Assembly (NCBI GenBank): GCA_022702545.1
Contig: JAHRBC010000001.1
Span: 3,720,001 to 3,784,000, forward strand
Direction of reading: 5' to 3'
Length of the DNA stretch: 64,000 nucleotides
Origin: Phycomyces nitens
Lineage: Eukaryota > Mucoromycota > Mucoromycetes > Mucorales > Phycomycetaceae
Shown: piece after piece, positions 35,147 to 47,389 of the stretch
Layout of the letters: every line of letters begins with the position of its first letter
How positions within the stretch are numbered: the first letter of the stretch is position 1
Notes under the pieces: model-generated
What the model saw: only the letters and a program-made list of their open reading frames with translations
Databases searched by the model: none
Told to the model about the DNA's origin: nothing
Made by a program: the position numbers and the translations under genes

Positions 35147-38135
35147 ATGCCATCCGCCATCCATCAATCCCCCTCGACATCTGACCCGCCACACTCCACA
35201 GATACTCAGAGGGCTGTCGAGAGCACCGTACTTTCCCAGAACCTCGAAAGCCTCACCAACATTGACGCCATTAGAGAAAGTCTATGGCTTCTTGATGAAG
35301 AAGAGACGCGCATCGATGCTGCACTCGATGCCATGCTTTCAAAGGAAGATGAGCTTGTCAATGTTCTCGGCACCCTCGATGAACTACGGTAGATTGAGAG
35401 CTCATTTGAAGAAGAAAAAGAGAAAAAAAGGTCTCAAGATACTCATAAGCTCTCTACCATAGACCCCAGCTGTCTACACTTCAATCCGATTCTTCGACTA
35501 TTCTCGAGACTATCCAAAGGACATCCATCCTAGCCGAGAAAATCAGCGACAAAGTGAGACAGCTGGATCAGGAACAGGTACATCTCCATCTTAATTTCCT
35601 CGATTTCCTTGGCTTTTAATTGTCTGTTAGTCCAGAGCGAAAGAGGCGATTAGATATGTCGAGGATGTACAGGAATTAAAGTATTGTGTGGCTGGAGTGC
35701 AAGAAGCAATCCGCCGGAAAGATTACGATGAGGCAGCTGGACTGCTTCAGCGCGCCTCACGTATCGACAAGACCATATTAGAAGGCTCCCTGGCAGAATT
35801 CACAGTAGTAAGTCTACAGGGTGTCTTGTGCAAATCCGTGCCTGCCACTTTTTTGTTTTTTGTTTTTAAAAAAAGATCAATCAATGTTTAATATTAGCCA
35901 ACCTCTGAAAACCCTGACCACCCAGCTAAAACTCTGGCAGATGCAAAGTCAAGTCTGTTTGCCATATTCTCCCAGCGCTTTGATGACGCCGTGGCCCAGC
36001 GGAATGAAGCCGACATCACACGATACTTTAAGCTATTTCCTCTGATCCACTGCCAAACAGAGGGACTCGACAAATATTCGCGTTTTGTTTGCAATATCAT
36101 CAAAGCACGCTGCGCAGAAGAACTCCGGATTGGTGAAAGTAGGGAGATTTATGCCGTGTGTATTTAACCTAACTTGATGCGTCCATGCTTAGCGGCAGCA
36201 CCAATATATTTTGCAGACGCCATGACAAGATTGTTTGAGAATATTGCAGTATTGATAGATCAGCATCAGCCATTTGTTGAGAAACATTATGGAAGTGGAA
36301 AGATGCTAAGAGTGATCCAGCGTCTCCAGGAAGAAGCCGACATACAGAGCGGAAACATTCTTGATCGCCTGCTACAGACACGAAAGTTGGAGTCAAAGGC
36401 AAGTAAAAGGGAAAATCTAAAAACAGCACAATTTACACAACCAACAGTTGGTAGAGATCCAGAGCATTTCCATTACAAAGATGCGTCTAAACAACGTCAA
36501 TCGATCAACAAACACTCTGGCTACACAATCGCCTATAATGAGCGACACCACTCAATCACTTGTAGATCCTAGACAACTGGACATAAGCCTGCTGGAACTA
36601 TCCCTGATCAGTCAACGCAGTGCTCTGTTCCATAGCTTTATCCATGAAAGAGCAACTGAGGAAATGGAGACCATGGCTGATGATGAGAAGCAGCAGGATA
36701 TCATAATGAATGGAAAGGATAAACGGTTCTACGGAGACAATGGACTCTTACTGTCTTCTGGACTGACCAAACGCGTCAAAGAGTTGATGAATATTTATCT
36801 CGTAATTGACGAGTATCTTTTAAAGGGGAACATTGAAAAGGTAATGTTTATTGATATTTGGCAGACTGTTGATGTTTGTTTTCATAGGCTATGCAACTCG
36901 ATGACTATGATCCGGCTGTTGGTCCTACATCCACATGTGTAGACGATATCTTTTTTATTCTCAAAAAAGTATTGAAGCGTAGTATTACTACCAGTGAACC
37001 AGAGGTCGTGAGTGCAACTATGCGAGCAGTTCTCAAAACACTCGACGCTGGCTACATCCAAGTACTCCAAAGAAAGATGGCTACAACATTCTCTGGTCAC
37101 GAATCAGGCACTCGCAATGCAGACAAACTGCTTGAACAGGCCAAGATAACCTACATGGTAAAGATTCTTTTCTGTAACATTGTAAACTTACGTTGCCTAG
37201 GTTGTTCTCAACAACATGAATGTCAGTGCCGATTATACGCTAAGATTGGTAGAGGAGCTACGAACCGAAGCAAAGGCTGCCATATGGAAAGACACAAAGG
37301 GCGATATAGAAATCGTTGAAAAAGCGTTGGAAGAGCTTGGTTCTGTCACAGACAAGTTTCAGAGACTATTAAAGGTAATTTTATTTTAATATGCACTTGT
37401 TCTGTTGGACTGATGAGCATTAATGCAACATATAAACAAACAATAAATAGGGTGGTATGGAGCAACTAATGGTACAGATCCTCAAACCTCGAGTACGACC
37501 ATTATTCCAGGAATCTTACCGGGAGGTCAAGTATGTCCTTGAAGAAGAAGAATATAATGAAGCAGATGCAGAGGACATGTTCTTTAAGCGATTCCGTCAT
37601 GGCTTTGAGCAGTTTATCAAACTCTATCGCAACACACTTACCAAAGCCAACTTTTCTACCTTGGTTGGCTTGGTCCTGGACGCGACTACTCTTCAGTGGG
37701 AGAGAATTGTTTCCCAGACTCGGTTCAATCAATATGGTGCCCTACGGTTCGATAAAGACCTGAGATCTGTGATACACTATTTTACCTCCATGATCGAATG
37801 GCTTTCACGAGATAGATTTACGAGATTAAACCAGATGTCTACCCTGCTGAACTTTGAAGAAGTAGGTTTAGTATTAGCAGTCATCGATATTATACCTGTT
37901 ATTAACAGTTGGTTTGTACTTTTTTTTTAGCCTACTGAAATATACGAGTATTGGGGATCAAAGGCTGGTCCAGTCAGCTGGCGTCTGACTGTCACCGAAG
38001 TGAAGCAGATTTTGGCCCTCAGGTGATTAGGATTTCCATTGCTTTTATTGCATATACTAATACTAATTATATTGTATTGTATTGTTTTCCAGACTTGACT
38101 TTGACTCTGAAGAAATCGATGGTCTTTCTCTCTAA
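35147..38135 (+). CDS. COG4: Conserved oligomeric Golgi complex subunit 4
   Basis: Eleven exons (35147-35388, 35463-35577, 35631-35807, 35898-36132, 36193-36398, 36448-36840, 36888-37157, 37201-37374, 37451-37861, 37931-38022, 38093-38135) give 785 residues, about the size of animal COG4. Diagnostic blocks are [18 protein letters not shown] in the coiled N-terminus, [27 protein letters not shown] and, near the end, [19 protein letters not shown] tethers retrograde vesicles at the Golgi; subunit 4 also contacts SNAREs and Sly1. Intron 5 has a GC donor (AAAG|GCAAGT). ATG 35147 lies in a frame open further upstream, so an earlier start is possible but unlikely. Confidence 0.95.
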
Positions 38136-38352
38136 TGATCAATAATAATAAAAAAACTAATGGAACAACTATCCAGAGTTTCATGATTTAATGTAGAGAA
38201 TATTGTTTTCCAAAAAAAAATATATGGAATCACTATGTATATCAAGAATCATTCAGGTTAAGCTGGATATATGCATTTGAAACGTCTATAGCAGATTGAT
38301 ACTGCATAGCTTATGATGAAAGAACCAATGCCTCTTTGATGTATCAAGTTAT

Positions 38353-39913
38353 TTACATTTGAACCGAAAGCATGTCATCATCTTCCAGCTCATGATCCTT
38401 TACCATCGTATTGGGATCAAGTGTCTCATCGTCAAACGAAAGTCGAATTTTTGCCTCTATCTCGGGTCCAAATCCCCTTACATGACAATACTGATGAATA
38501 ATGGCTTTGATTTGCGTTGTCTACAAGGCAAAAATGGTCAGTTTTTTTTTGCTAATGTGTGTCTAGTGCCGTGTGTCGTGTGCTTACCTGTCTAGCCCGC
38601 AAACTAATATCGACGCCTTTCTTGTCCCGCAAAGTGAAGATAATCTTTGGCTCATTTTCTGCAGCTTGATCAGATTCAGACTGGCAACCATTAAAAAAGT
38701 CTTCGTTAAGCATAGGTCCTGCTTTCTTGATACTCTCTAGCATCTTTTCTTTATCTTGCTTTTGCTTTTCTTCGTATCCTGTCTTTGTATAAACCTCTGT
38801 TGATGCCATGATATCAATATATATATTTTTTAATGTCTAGACTATATATACACACAGCTTACCTAGTGTATTATCACCATCAGGGGTCATTCCAAGACTG
38901 GCAGGAGTTGTGAAAAGAAGTACATGAACATTTTTATGGATCAATATAAGGTCTTCTTGTTTTAAGCATTTGCGCTTGCAAAAATGTTGAAAAAGGATTG
39001 AAAATGTGTCGTTCTAGCAATATACATTAAACCATGCAAAATACGCATTGGTAACATACCTCCATTATTACAAAGCGTGCTGGTTTTTGCAGCATCTGAA
39101 TAAGATTCTGTGCAGACGAATTCGTGGAGCTTTCCATGTTAATATACTGAACTTTGATACAGATCTTTTGCGGCTGACGACTTGATTCTTCTTTCTTTTG
39201 GTCCCTGTCGTTATTATCGTAATCTAAACATGCGTCCCCCATTGCAATCCTGGCAAGTTCTGGATCAAGTTCGTCGAGGTCGACACTGTAATCCGGATAG
39301 ACTTCTATTTTTTTTGGCGACTTTTTAGATGGTGGTGGTGGTGATGATTGTTGCTTTGGTCGTGGTGGTGATTGAACAATCGTTTGCGTAGGCGTCCCTT
39401 CGTCTGAAAAGAGCCTAGAGTCGACATATAAATATGCTTTGCTGAAACAATGCAGAAACTTTTGTATAAATCCCTACATAATATCTTCTTCCTCTTCTTC
39501 CTCTTCTTGCTCTTCTTCAGGGGCAGATTGAACATGATTTTGAGCAACCACAATCTGCCTTGATCCTTCTGGGGTTTGCAGATCCCGCTCAATCGTATTT
39601 ACACCATTCTCTTTCAATTCAGGCAAAGTCGACAAAGCGACCCGCGCTTTGGTTGACTTTTTTTTGGGCCTATCGTCGATATCTTCTGAACTACTTTTAT
39701 CAGAATCGGAATCCAGGCCTAAGGATTGTTGTGGTAACAGACAATTAAGACAAGATTAAAAAGATTAAAATAGATTAATGTATTACTTTTTTCCAAATAA
39801 TCTATAAATGAATTCTTTGCTGCTCGTTTTGTTCCTCGTTTGACATTCTGCTTCTTTTTCTTCTTCAATCTAGGTGGATGATCTCGAAAGGTGGTTATGT
39901 CAAAATCACGCAT
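38353..39913 (-). CDS. Rad60/Esc2-type protein with tandem SUMO-like domains
   Basis: Six exons (39913-39787, 39718-39478, 39414-39060, 39013-38863, 38796-38588, 38520-38353) give 416 residues. The N-terminus is basic then acidic (EEEQEEEEEEED) and Pro-rich. A first SUMO-like domain covers roughly the KICIKVQYI to DLILIHKNVHVLLF region. The second, C-terminal one runs from PKIIFTLRDKKGVDISLRAR to LSFDDETLDPNTM and ELEDDDMLSV, the RAD60-SLD pattern. Family members (Rad60, Esc2, NIP45) bind Ubc9 and guide SUMO-dependent genome maintenance and silencing. The gene is divergent from the SCYL2-like gene across only 173 bp. Confidence 0.88.
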
Positions 39914-40086
39914 GATGGAAATGAATTGAACAAAGAATGAAAATTTAATTTTGAAGGTTTCTCAATGTGATCAAGTGCTGTGTCACATGACTTTTATATT
40001 TGCTTGCATACACCTTTTTTTTTATTTCATTTCAGAATATATATATATATATATTTAAATTTATTTCTTGCTCTAATAGTCATACA
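39914..40086. promoter_or_regulatory. Compact bidirectional promoter, Rad60-like / SCYL2-like
   Basis: Only 173 bp separate the two start codons, so core promoters must overlap or abut. T-rich runs and a TATATATAT stretch are visible; no factor site is claimed. Confidence 0.6.
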
Positions 40087-43000
40087 ATGAGTTCAGCATT
40101 CTATTCATTTCTTAATTCAATCACAAACTCCATAACCTCTCGATACGAAATCAAGTCTCAGATATCGTCCGTAGGGTTGTGGAAGATATACCTTGGTATA
40201 CGAAAGACAACAGGAAAACAAGTCGCAATATTCGTATCCTTTTTATTACTACAAGTCATATGCACTTTATGCTATATATATATATGCCTTGATTCTATTG
40301 GAATTTAATTGCAGATCTTTGAAAAGAAAGCACTCGATTCATCATTGAAACGCGAGAGAGGGGCATCGAGAAACGATACCGAGAGAGTCTACGAATTACT
40401 AAAAAAAGAGGCAAGTAACTCGAATGTCTTGGCTATGATGACCAAAGGCTTGGATTGCTGAGCCTAATGAAATTTTCCACATCAAGGCTAGCCACCTTGC
40501 TCGATTACGCCATCCGTCTATCCTCGAGGTTGTCGAGCCGGTTACTGAATCCCGTTCGTCTATTGCCTTTGCTACAGAGCCACTTTTTGGTGCCCTGTCG
40601 CACTTGGTAAAGAGCGCTGATAATTATTCGTCTCAGTCAGAACAAGAGTTTGAATTGGATGAATTAGAGGTATTTATAGCTGGGGAGACGCTTAATTGGT
40701 TAATTAGCAAGACGAATAATGTCTGTGGTGTCTATTAGATACAAAAAGGCTTGCTACAGGTTGGAAAAGGCCTGCAGTTCCTAAATGATGCCAAGGTTGT
40801 CCACCACAATCTGACACCGGATGCTGTGTTTGTTAATTCAAAGGTATGGTTCACCAGATAATTCATACTTGTAAACACGTGCTTAATATCTTAATGGGGT
40901 TTTTGTAGGGTGATTGGAAGATTGGAGGGTATGTCTTTATGTCTGTATGTTGATATGGCGCTCATTTCATTTGGGGGGCGTGTCTTGTTGTATTTCAGGC
41001 TAGGGTTTGGTGTGTTTCTTAACAATAGAGCAGAGTCTTCTGAAGACAGATATGACTATAATGAATACATACCTGATCAGTGTCAAATTGACCTAGACTA
41101 TGCAGGTAGGCAGGAAAGAGACATCGAGTGCCGCTAAAATGCTAAAAAAGGACTTATTTTCTATAATCATGATAATTAGCACCCGAATTCGTACTAAACA
41201 ACGAGATCACCCAATCCAACGATATATTTTCCCTTGGCTGTCTTGCATATGCTGTACACAACAAAGGTGCATCATTGTTGCAAACATTCAACAACAGGCG
41301 AACGTATGAGCGCAAAATACAGGCAATTGAGTCGCTAGATTATAGTAAAATGCCTCCACATTTGCGAGGTAAGAAAAGCCTGGCTTGGCATACAAATGTT
41401 TTTTTATTATTATTGCAACCAGTATCATTAACCTGCTGTATACCAAATGCCAAATAGATGTCATTAGGGGTCTCTTGGCTCGACAGCCCTCCCAGCGCCT
41501 TACAATCGAAGAGTTTCAAAAGTCAAAATATTTTGATAACCTCTTGGTATCAACAATGAAGTTCATGGAGAGTTTCCCTGAAAAGACACGTGAAGAAAAG
41601 GCACAATTCATGAAGGGTCTAGCGCGTGTATTGGGCCAGTTTCCCAACAGGATATTAAAACGCAAGGTAAAGATAACTTTTAAAGAAACCATTTCGCTAA
41701 GGTATTCAACATATCTAGATCCTTCCGTCTCTGATAGAAGAGCTTAAAGATCATCAGCTTTTACCCTACACTGTTCCCAATATTCTGCTCATTACACAAG
41801 AGCTCACACAAGAAGAATTCTGCAGCTTAGTCTTGCCTGCCCTGAAACCAGTATTCCTTATTAGAGATCCACCACAGAACATGATTGTTCTCTTGGAAAA
41901 ATTAGATGTGTTTCAGCAAAAGACTCCAAGAGAAATATTCAGAGATGGTAGGCTGGATAAACATGTATTTACTGGTTAGACTGACTGATAGACGAATAGA
42001 TGTCATGCCTCTCTTGTATGCTTGTCTCGAGTCTCCTGCACCTTCTGTACAGGAAAAGGCTTTAAGGATCGTACCTTCCCTGTGTGAATCTCTTGATTAT
42101 ACAACAATCAAAGGCTCGCTTTTTCCTCGAGTTCAGGTAGATTTAGTGTAGAGATGTATGAAAATGGTGCTAAATACAAATCTGCTGTATAGGCTTTGTT
42201 TGTCCAAACAACCATCTTGTCTGTCAAGGTCAGCACACTGATATGCTTTCACGCCATGATCAAGACAATCGACAAGGTAAACCACATGTTTCTCGAATGA
42301 TAAATTACATCAACTCACTCAGTTTCTAGTTCACCATGCAAGAAAAACTGGTTCCATTGCTCAAGAACATCAAAACAAAGGAGCCTGCTGTGATGGTATA
42401 TTGGTCAACTTGTCTATTTAACTTATTAATATTCAAGATTATCTAGCTGGCAACCCTGGCAGTGTATGATGAGATGGGAAATCATTTGGACAAGGAGATT
42501 GTTGCTACAGAAATATTGCCTCAGTTGTGGAAAATGAGTTTTGGACCATTACTCAACGTTGATCAGGTACGATATTAAATTACCATTAGGTCCGTGAATT
42601 GCTAATATATATTCTTTTTTTTAAAAAAAACAAGTTCAAGAAGTTTATGAAGACTATCCGAGAACTGACGACACGTGTAGAAGAGGCTCATACCAGGCAT
42701 CTTCAAGAAGTCAAATCTTTGGAAGCTCAAACACAGAATGTGAGTGGAAATAGCATCTCGGCCAATAGTGGAAACCAGGCAGGGGGAGATGAGACGGTTT
42801 CGTTTGAGTCTCTTGTACAAGGCAAGCCAGCACACCAAGCACAGCAATTCCACCCTGTCCAACAGATACAGCCAGTTCAGTCTGTACAGGAAAACAGAGA
42901 TGATATTTTTGGCGCATTCCAGACAAATGGCAATAGCAATAGCAATGGAACAGGTCTTGGTATCACTCCTACTCCAATTGCACCAGCGAGCTCTGTATTC

Positions 43001-43507
43001 TCTGGAAATAATGGATGGTCCTCTAATAACAATCAGTCAGGACCCAGAGTATCACCTCTGCTTGCTCCATCTCCTCTTAATCCCAAACCTTCATCCATGC
43101 AAAAACCACCAACTCTTCTTGCTCAATCTGGACAATCAAACACTAGCTGGACAATGGCACCACCTCCATCAAACAGACCATCCCAAAATATCCCTACACT
43201 TTCTGGTCCATCCTACAACACATCACAGACCACAGTGCCTCCTGTATCATCTATGGCCAGTCTCTCTATTCAGAAACCAAGTGGAGGGCCCAATTACTCA
43301 GCCTTGCAGTCCCTTGTCAGCACTGGTAATGGGACAATGATGCCTTTGATGTCTTCATCTCTGGCACCACAGCAATCAAACACGAGCGGAATGGGTCTGT
43401 TGCAGCCCTTGTCCAGTAGACCAGCTCAGTCCAATAGCAACATGACTAATAAGGGCGCTATTGGCCACAAGCTTAACAATCTCAATGCATTTGATCCTCT
43501 TGGTTAA
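40087..43507 (+). CDS. SCY1/SCYL2-type pseudokinase
   Basis: Fourteen exons (40087-40233, 40315-40410, 40487-40669, 40739-40843, 40909-40928, 40999-41105, 41180-41368, 41458-41666, 41719-41947, 42000-42136, 42193-42276, 42330-42395, 42447-42566, 42635-43507) give 854 residues. The kinase-like half has lost key residues: the HRD region reads VVHHNLTPDAVFVN and the DFG position reads GGLGFG. A catalytic role is therefore unlikely. HEAT-like helices follow (MPLLYACLESPAPSVQEKALRIVPSL), then a disordered Ser/Pro/Gln/Asn-rich tail ending LNAFDPLG. SCYL2/Scy1 proteins act in clathrin-dependent trafficking between TGN and endosomes. Exon 5 is only 20 nt. Intron 2 has a GC donor (AGAG|GCAAGT). Confidence 0.93.
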
Positions 43508-43715
43508 ACCATTTCACCTATAGATACCTTTTTTTATTTTTTTTTATTTTTTTTGTAAAATATAAATACTTGTTACAACTTGTAGTTATCCTGACAGTTT
43601 CTTCGGGGATGGAAACCCGGCCTTTGGGGCTCCGTGGCTTATCAGAGCTTTCCTGCCCTGGCCTAGTTTTATGCTGTTTGTAGACCATTGTCATTAGAAA
43701 TTTAGCATTCTTACA

Positions 43716-44844
43716 ATGACACAACCTCTTGCTAGAAAGCTACTTGTTGTGGGTGGTAGTGGATTCCTGGGTATGTGAAATAGAGAAAAAGTCAAATGAA
43801 GCAAGGATTCCAAGTTCATTTCTGTCCTAACCGTCATTGTTTATGGCAGGTCAGAGTGTTTGTCAAATGGCAGTTAGGAAAGGGTGGGAAACAATCAGTT
43901 TAAGGTAACTTAAGAAAGTTCCCCTGATATTATTACGCAAGAGGTGTAGACTGACGCGTATATGTATGGGGTTTTTTTTTCTTGTATCAGTCGGAGAGGA
44001 GAACCTGCTTTCAATGAAACAGGAAAGCCTTCCTGGGCAGAAAATGTGAAATGGGCGTCTGGAAATTCATTGGAGCCAAAGACGTTCAAGAATATACTTG
44101 ATGGAGTTACTGACGTCGTGCACACAGTCGGCATACTTTTAGAAAGTGATTATAAGGCCGTGCTTCAGGCAAAGACCGCATGCGATGCAGTCAAGGGAAT
44201 AACAAATGTATTGGCTGAAGTTGCCGGTGCTAAAGATACTGGAAATCCTCTGGATCCCAACAATCAACAAAGGGTTCTTAGTACATATGAAACCATGAAC
44301 AGGGATACAGGTAAGAGTGTCTGGATCAATTATGTGATACCTAAACAATTCTCTAGCCATTTCGGTCGCCAAAGAGGCCATGGGTCTGTCTAGTCTTGAT
44401 TCCTTTGTCTACATTTCTGCCTCTGATGTGTTTCCTCTGGTCAATCCTCGGTACATAACAACAAAGCGTGAAGCCGAATCGTTTTTGCTTTCTCGCCCTG
44501 GTTTACGCCCAATTATCCTTCGTCCGGGTAAGAGCATATCAATAAACCTGTTCAGTCACGAGATGCAAGATTCTTATTTAATATTATTGGTATTATATCT
44601 AGGATTTATGTACAGTGACCAGCGTCCAGCAGCAGCATTTATGGCAACCAACCTTCAACTGGTCAATACACTCACCAGTCCTATTTCAAAGGGATTAGCA
44701 AGTCTACCATTCGGAAAAACACTCACAACACCACCTCTTCACATTAACACAGTAGCAGCAGCTGTCATATCTGCCATTGAGGACCAGAAAACCAAAGGAA
44801 TCTTTGATGTCCAAAGCATTCAAGATTTGGCAGCTGGATACTAA
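43716..44844 (+). CDS. COQ11-like atypical SDR (NDUFA9-related NAD(P)-binding protein)
   Basis: Five exons (43716-43770, 43850-43904, 43991-44310, 44357-44527, 44603-44844) give 280 residues. The Rossmann motif LLVVGGSGFLGQSVC opens the protein, followed by SRRGEP at the cofactor-phosphate position. Later blocks are VVHTVGILLE, FVYISASDVFP, YITTKREAE and LRPIILRPGFMYSD. This set matches yeast Coq11 (YLR290C), a mitochondrial protein linked to the coenzyme Q synthome. The N-terminus is short and only weakly basic, so import signal evidence is thin. It follows the SCYL2-like gene in tandem, 208 bp after its stop. Confidence 0.85.
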
Positions 44845-45858
44845 AATATATTTATATATATTTGATAGGCACGGAAATTTTAAAAATGATAAATAAATAA
44901 GCAAACAAGTACATATTAAGCCGGTGCTTACATACAAATGACCCCAGAGTACGCAATTGCAGCCTAAAAATGGTCTGCATGTTGTTAATACATGGTACGC
45001 CTTGACAGTTTGCTTTATAGTCGGTAGATAATAAAATACTTGTTACAAAATCCATGTAAAGCCTGTCTGCTCTAATGAATGACAAGAGTGTTTATTATGG
45101 ACAAGACAGTCCATGAAAGATGGAGCTAAACTCTATTGTTGGCCAAGGTACTCAAGACATTGAATCTATACAGCTTTGAATACATGATATTGAGATCATG
45201 TGTCTAGTCTTGGTCGATCATCTACTTCAAGCAATGGTATCCATGTACGTGTTTTCAATAGTCCATGACTCTTTGGGTCGATAACTCCAATGTGAAATAT
45301 ACCAATTTATTGGTTGCCATAGAATATCTCCTGGACTTTTGTTTTATCAATAAAACATTATTGTGGAGAGGGGTACTTTCTTGGTTTAAAAAAAAACAAA
45401 ACAAATAATAGCTTGTCGCATTTATAACATACTTGGTAATACATGATTTTGTGTACCTGCCATTTATTCTCACACAAAAAATCTGGTATAATCTAATGCG
45501 TAGATTTACTAGAGGCAGAATTGTAAAGGGAGTAACACTGTATACTTCAAGGATTCAGTAATGCGTAAATATACTCTTCTAATTTAAGATATGTAATGAT
45601 CAAGGTTTGTGCTCATAATGCAAAGACAAACATAGCCATCAGTATGCTTTATCGTGCAGGAAGTGTAAACAGAAGCAAATACAGAGTATTTTCCTGCGCT
45701 TTTTTATTATTACCAAGGTTTTGCATAATAAGCAATCTTCCCATGGCAATTTTTAAGAATCTGGTCAGCATTGACTAGATCCTTTGGAAGGACATTCGAG
45801 TATAAAAGCAACCATAAAAAGAGTGTCGCAAAACTCATTTGAATTTCGTACAATCTCA
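44845..45858. other. Intergenic, about 1 kb
   Basis: AT-rich, no supported gene. The right end carries the aminotransferase promoter. Confidence 0.6.
45801..45808 (+). promoter_or_regulatory. TATA box of the aminotransferase gene
   Basis: TATAAAAG lies 58 bp before ATG 45859. The position argues against using the open frame further upstream. Confidence 0.65.
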
Positions 45859-47389
45859 ATGTCTCTCTCTGATAATCTCGCACAGTTTGGTATTCAACAC
45901 ATCACTAGAGGTGCTGTTCGTTGTACAGATCTTGTTATTGCCAGAGGAAGTGGAACCTACCTGTGGACTGTTGATGGAAAGAAATACCTCGATCTCTCTA
46001 GTGGTTATGGCGTTACCAACACAGGTAAAAATAAAGAACCCTTCTTGTATTATATTGCCCAAAAAAATCTCAATATCCTCTATATAATCATAACCACAGG
46101 CCATTGTCACCCCACCGTTGTCAAGGCTGTTCAGGAACAAGCCGCAAACATACCCCATGCTCAAATGAACATGTTTTTCCACAAACCAATGCTTGACCTC
46201 ATTGAAGCTCTTAAGCCCAAGATGCCCTCTCCTAAATTCAACGCCTTTTCTTTCTGGAACTCTGGCTCTGAGGCCATCGAGGCATCTATAAAGCTGGCCA
46301 GACATGCCACCAAAAAGTACAACGTTGTTGTGTTCCAGGGAGCATACCATGGAAGTACCTTTGGAGCTGCATCCCTGAACAGTTCAAACAGTCTCTTCTC
46401 TACTGGCTACGGTCCACTCATGTCTGGTGTACACATTGCACCTTACCCTTACTACCAAAAGACGCCCGGTTATATTTCTGATCCTGAAAAATTTACCCCC
46501 GAGAGATGTAGTGAAGACGCTCTACTTCAGTTGGACAATCTCTTCAAGCAGCGAGTATCTCCACATGACACTGCGGCTATCCTAATCGAGCCCATCCAGG
46601 GTGAGGGTGGATATGTTGTGCCACCCAAAGGTAATGCTTTTCAGACTTCCTTTGAATTGAACAATATGGGCTGGATTATTAACACTAGTATGCTTTTTTT
46701 ATAAAAGGTTATTTGGAGGGTGTCCGGGCTATATGTGATAAGTATAACATCCTAATGATCTGCGATGAGGTTCAGTCTGGGTTTGGGCGTACTGGTAAAA
46801 TGTTTGCTGTCGAGCATACTACCATAGTTCCCGACATAATGGTTTTGGCAAAGGGAATTGCTTCTGGTTATCCTTTATCGTGCATTGTTGCTAACAAGTC
46901 CTTGATGGACTGTCAGCCAGTTGCAACCATGGTTGGTACTTATGGAGGCAATGCTATTTCTTGTGCTGCCGCAAAAGCTACACTCCGTGTATTTGAAGAT
47001 GACAACTTGCTTGAGAACTGTAATGAGAGGTAAGACTTGATATTTATAAAGAAAGATATTTGTCAAGATCTAACCAACATGCTCATAGATCCAAGCAGTT
47101 TTTCTCAGCACTTGCTATAAACCTCCCTGCAGTTTTACCAGAGGGTGCCACTGTAGATGTGCGTGGTAGAGGTTTGATGATTGGTATTGAGTTCCTTGGC
47201 GTTCCAGAGGGATTTTCCGAATCTGTTCGTGCAGAGGCCCTTAAGCGGGACACCATTGTACTTCGAGCATCAATCTATGAGACTCTTCGAGTAGTTCCTC
47301 CACTCACTATCACCAAGGAAGAAGCTGACTTGGCTATTCAGCGCATAACCGAGGCAGTTGCTGCTGCTTCAAAGAATATCAAGGCATAA
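45859..47389 (+). CDS. Class III PLP aminotransferase (GABA-transaminase-like)
   Basis: Four exons (45859-46024, 46100-46630, 46708-47029, 47089-47389) give 439 residues. Fold type I, class III features are GTYLWTVDGKKYLDLSSGYG, then GHCHPTV, FWNSGSEAIEASIKLAR, GAYHGSTFGA, LIEPIQGEGGY and CDEVQSGFGRTGKMFA. The PLP-binding Lys lies in MVLAKGIASGYPLS. Members move an omega-amino group (4-aminobutyrate, ornithine, beta-alanine) to a keto acid. The motif context is closest to bacterial GabT-like enzymes, but exact substrate cannot be read from sequence. No mitochondrial signal follows the chosen ATG. Confidence 0.9.
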
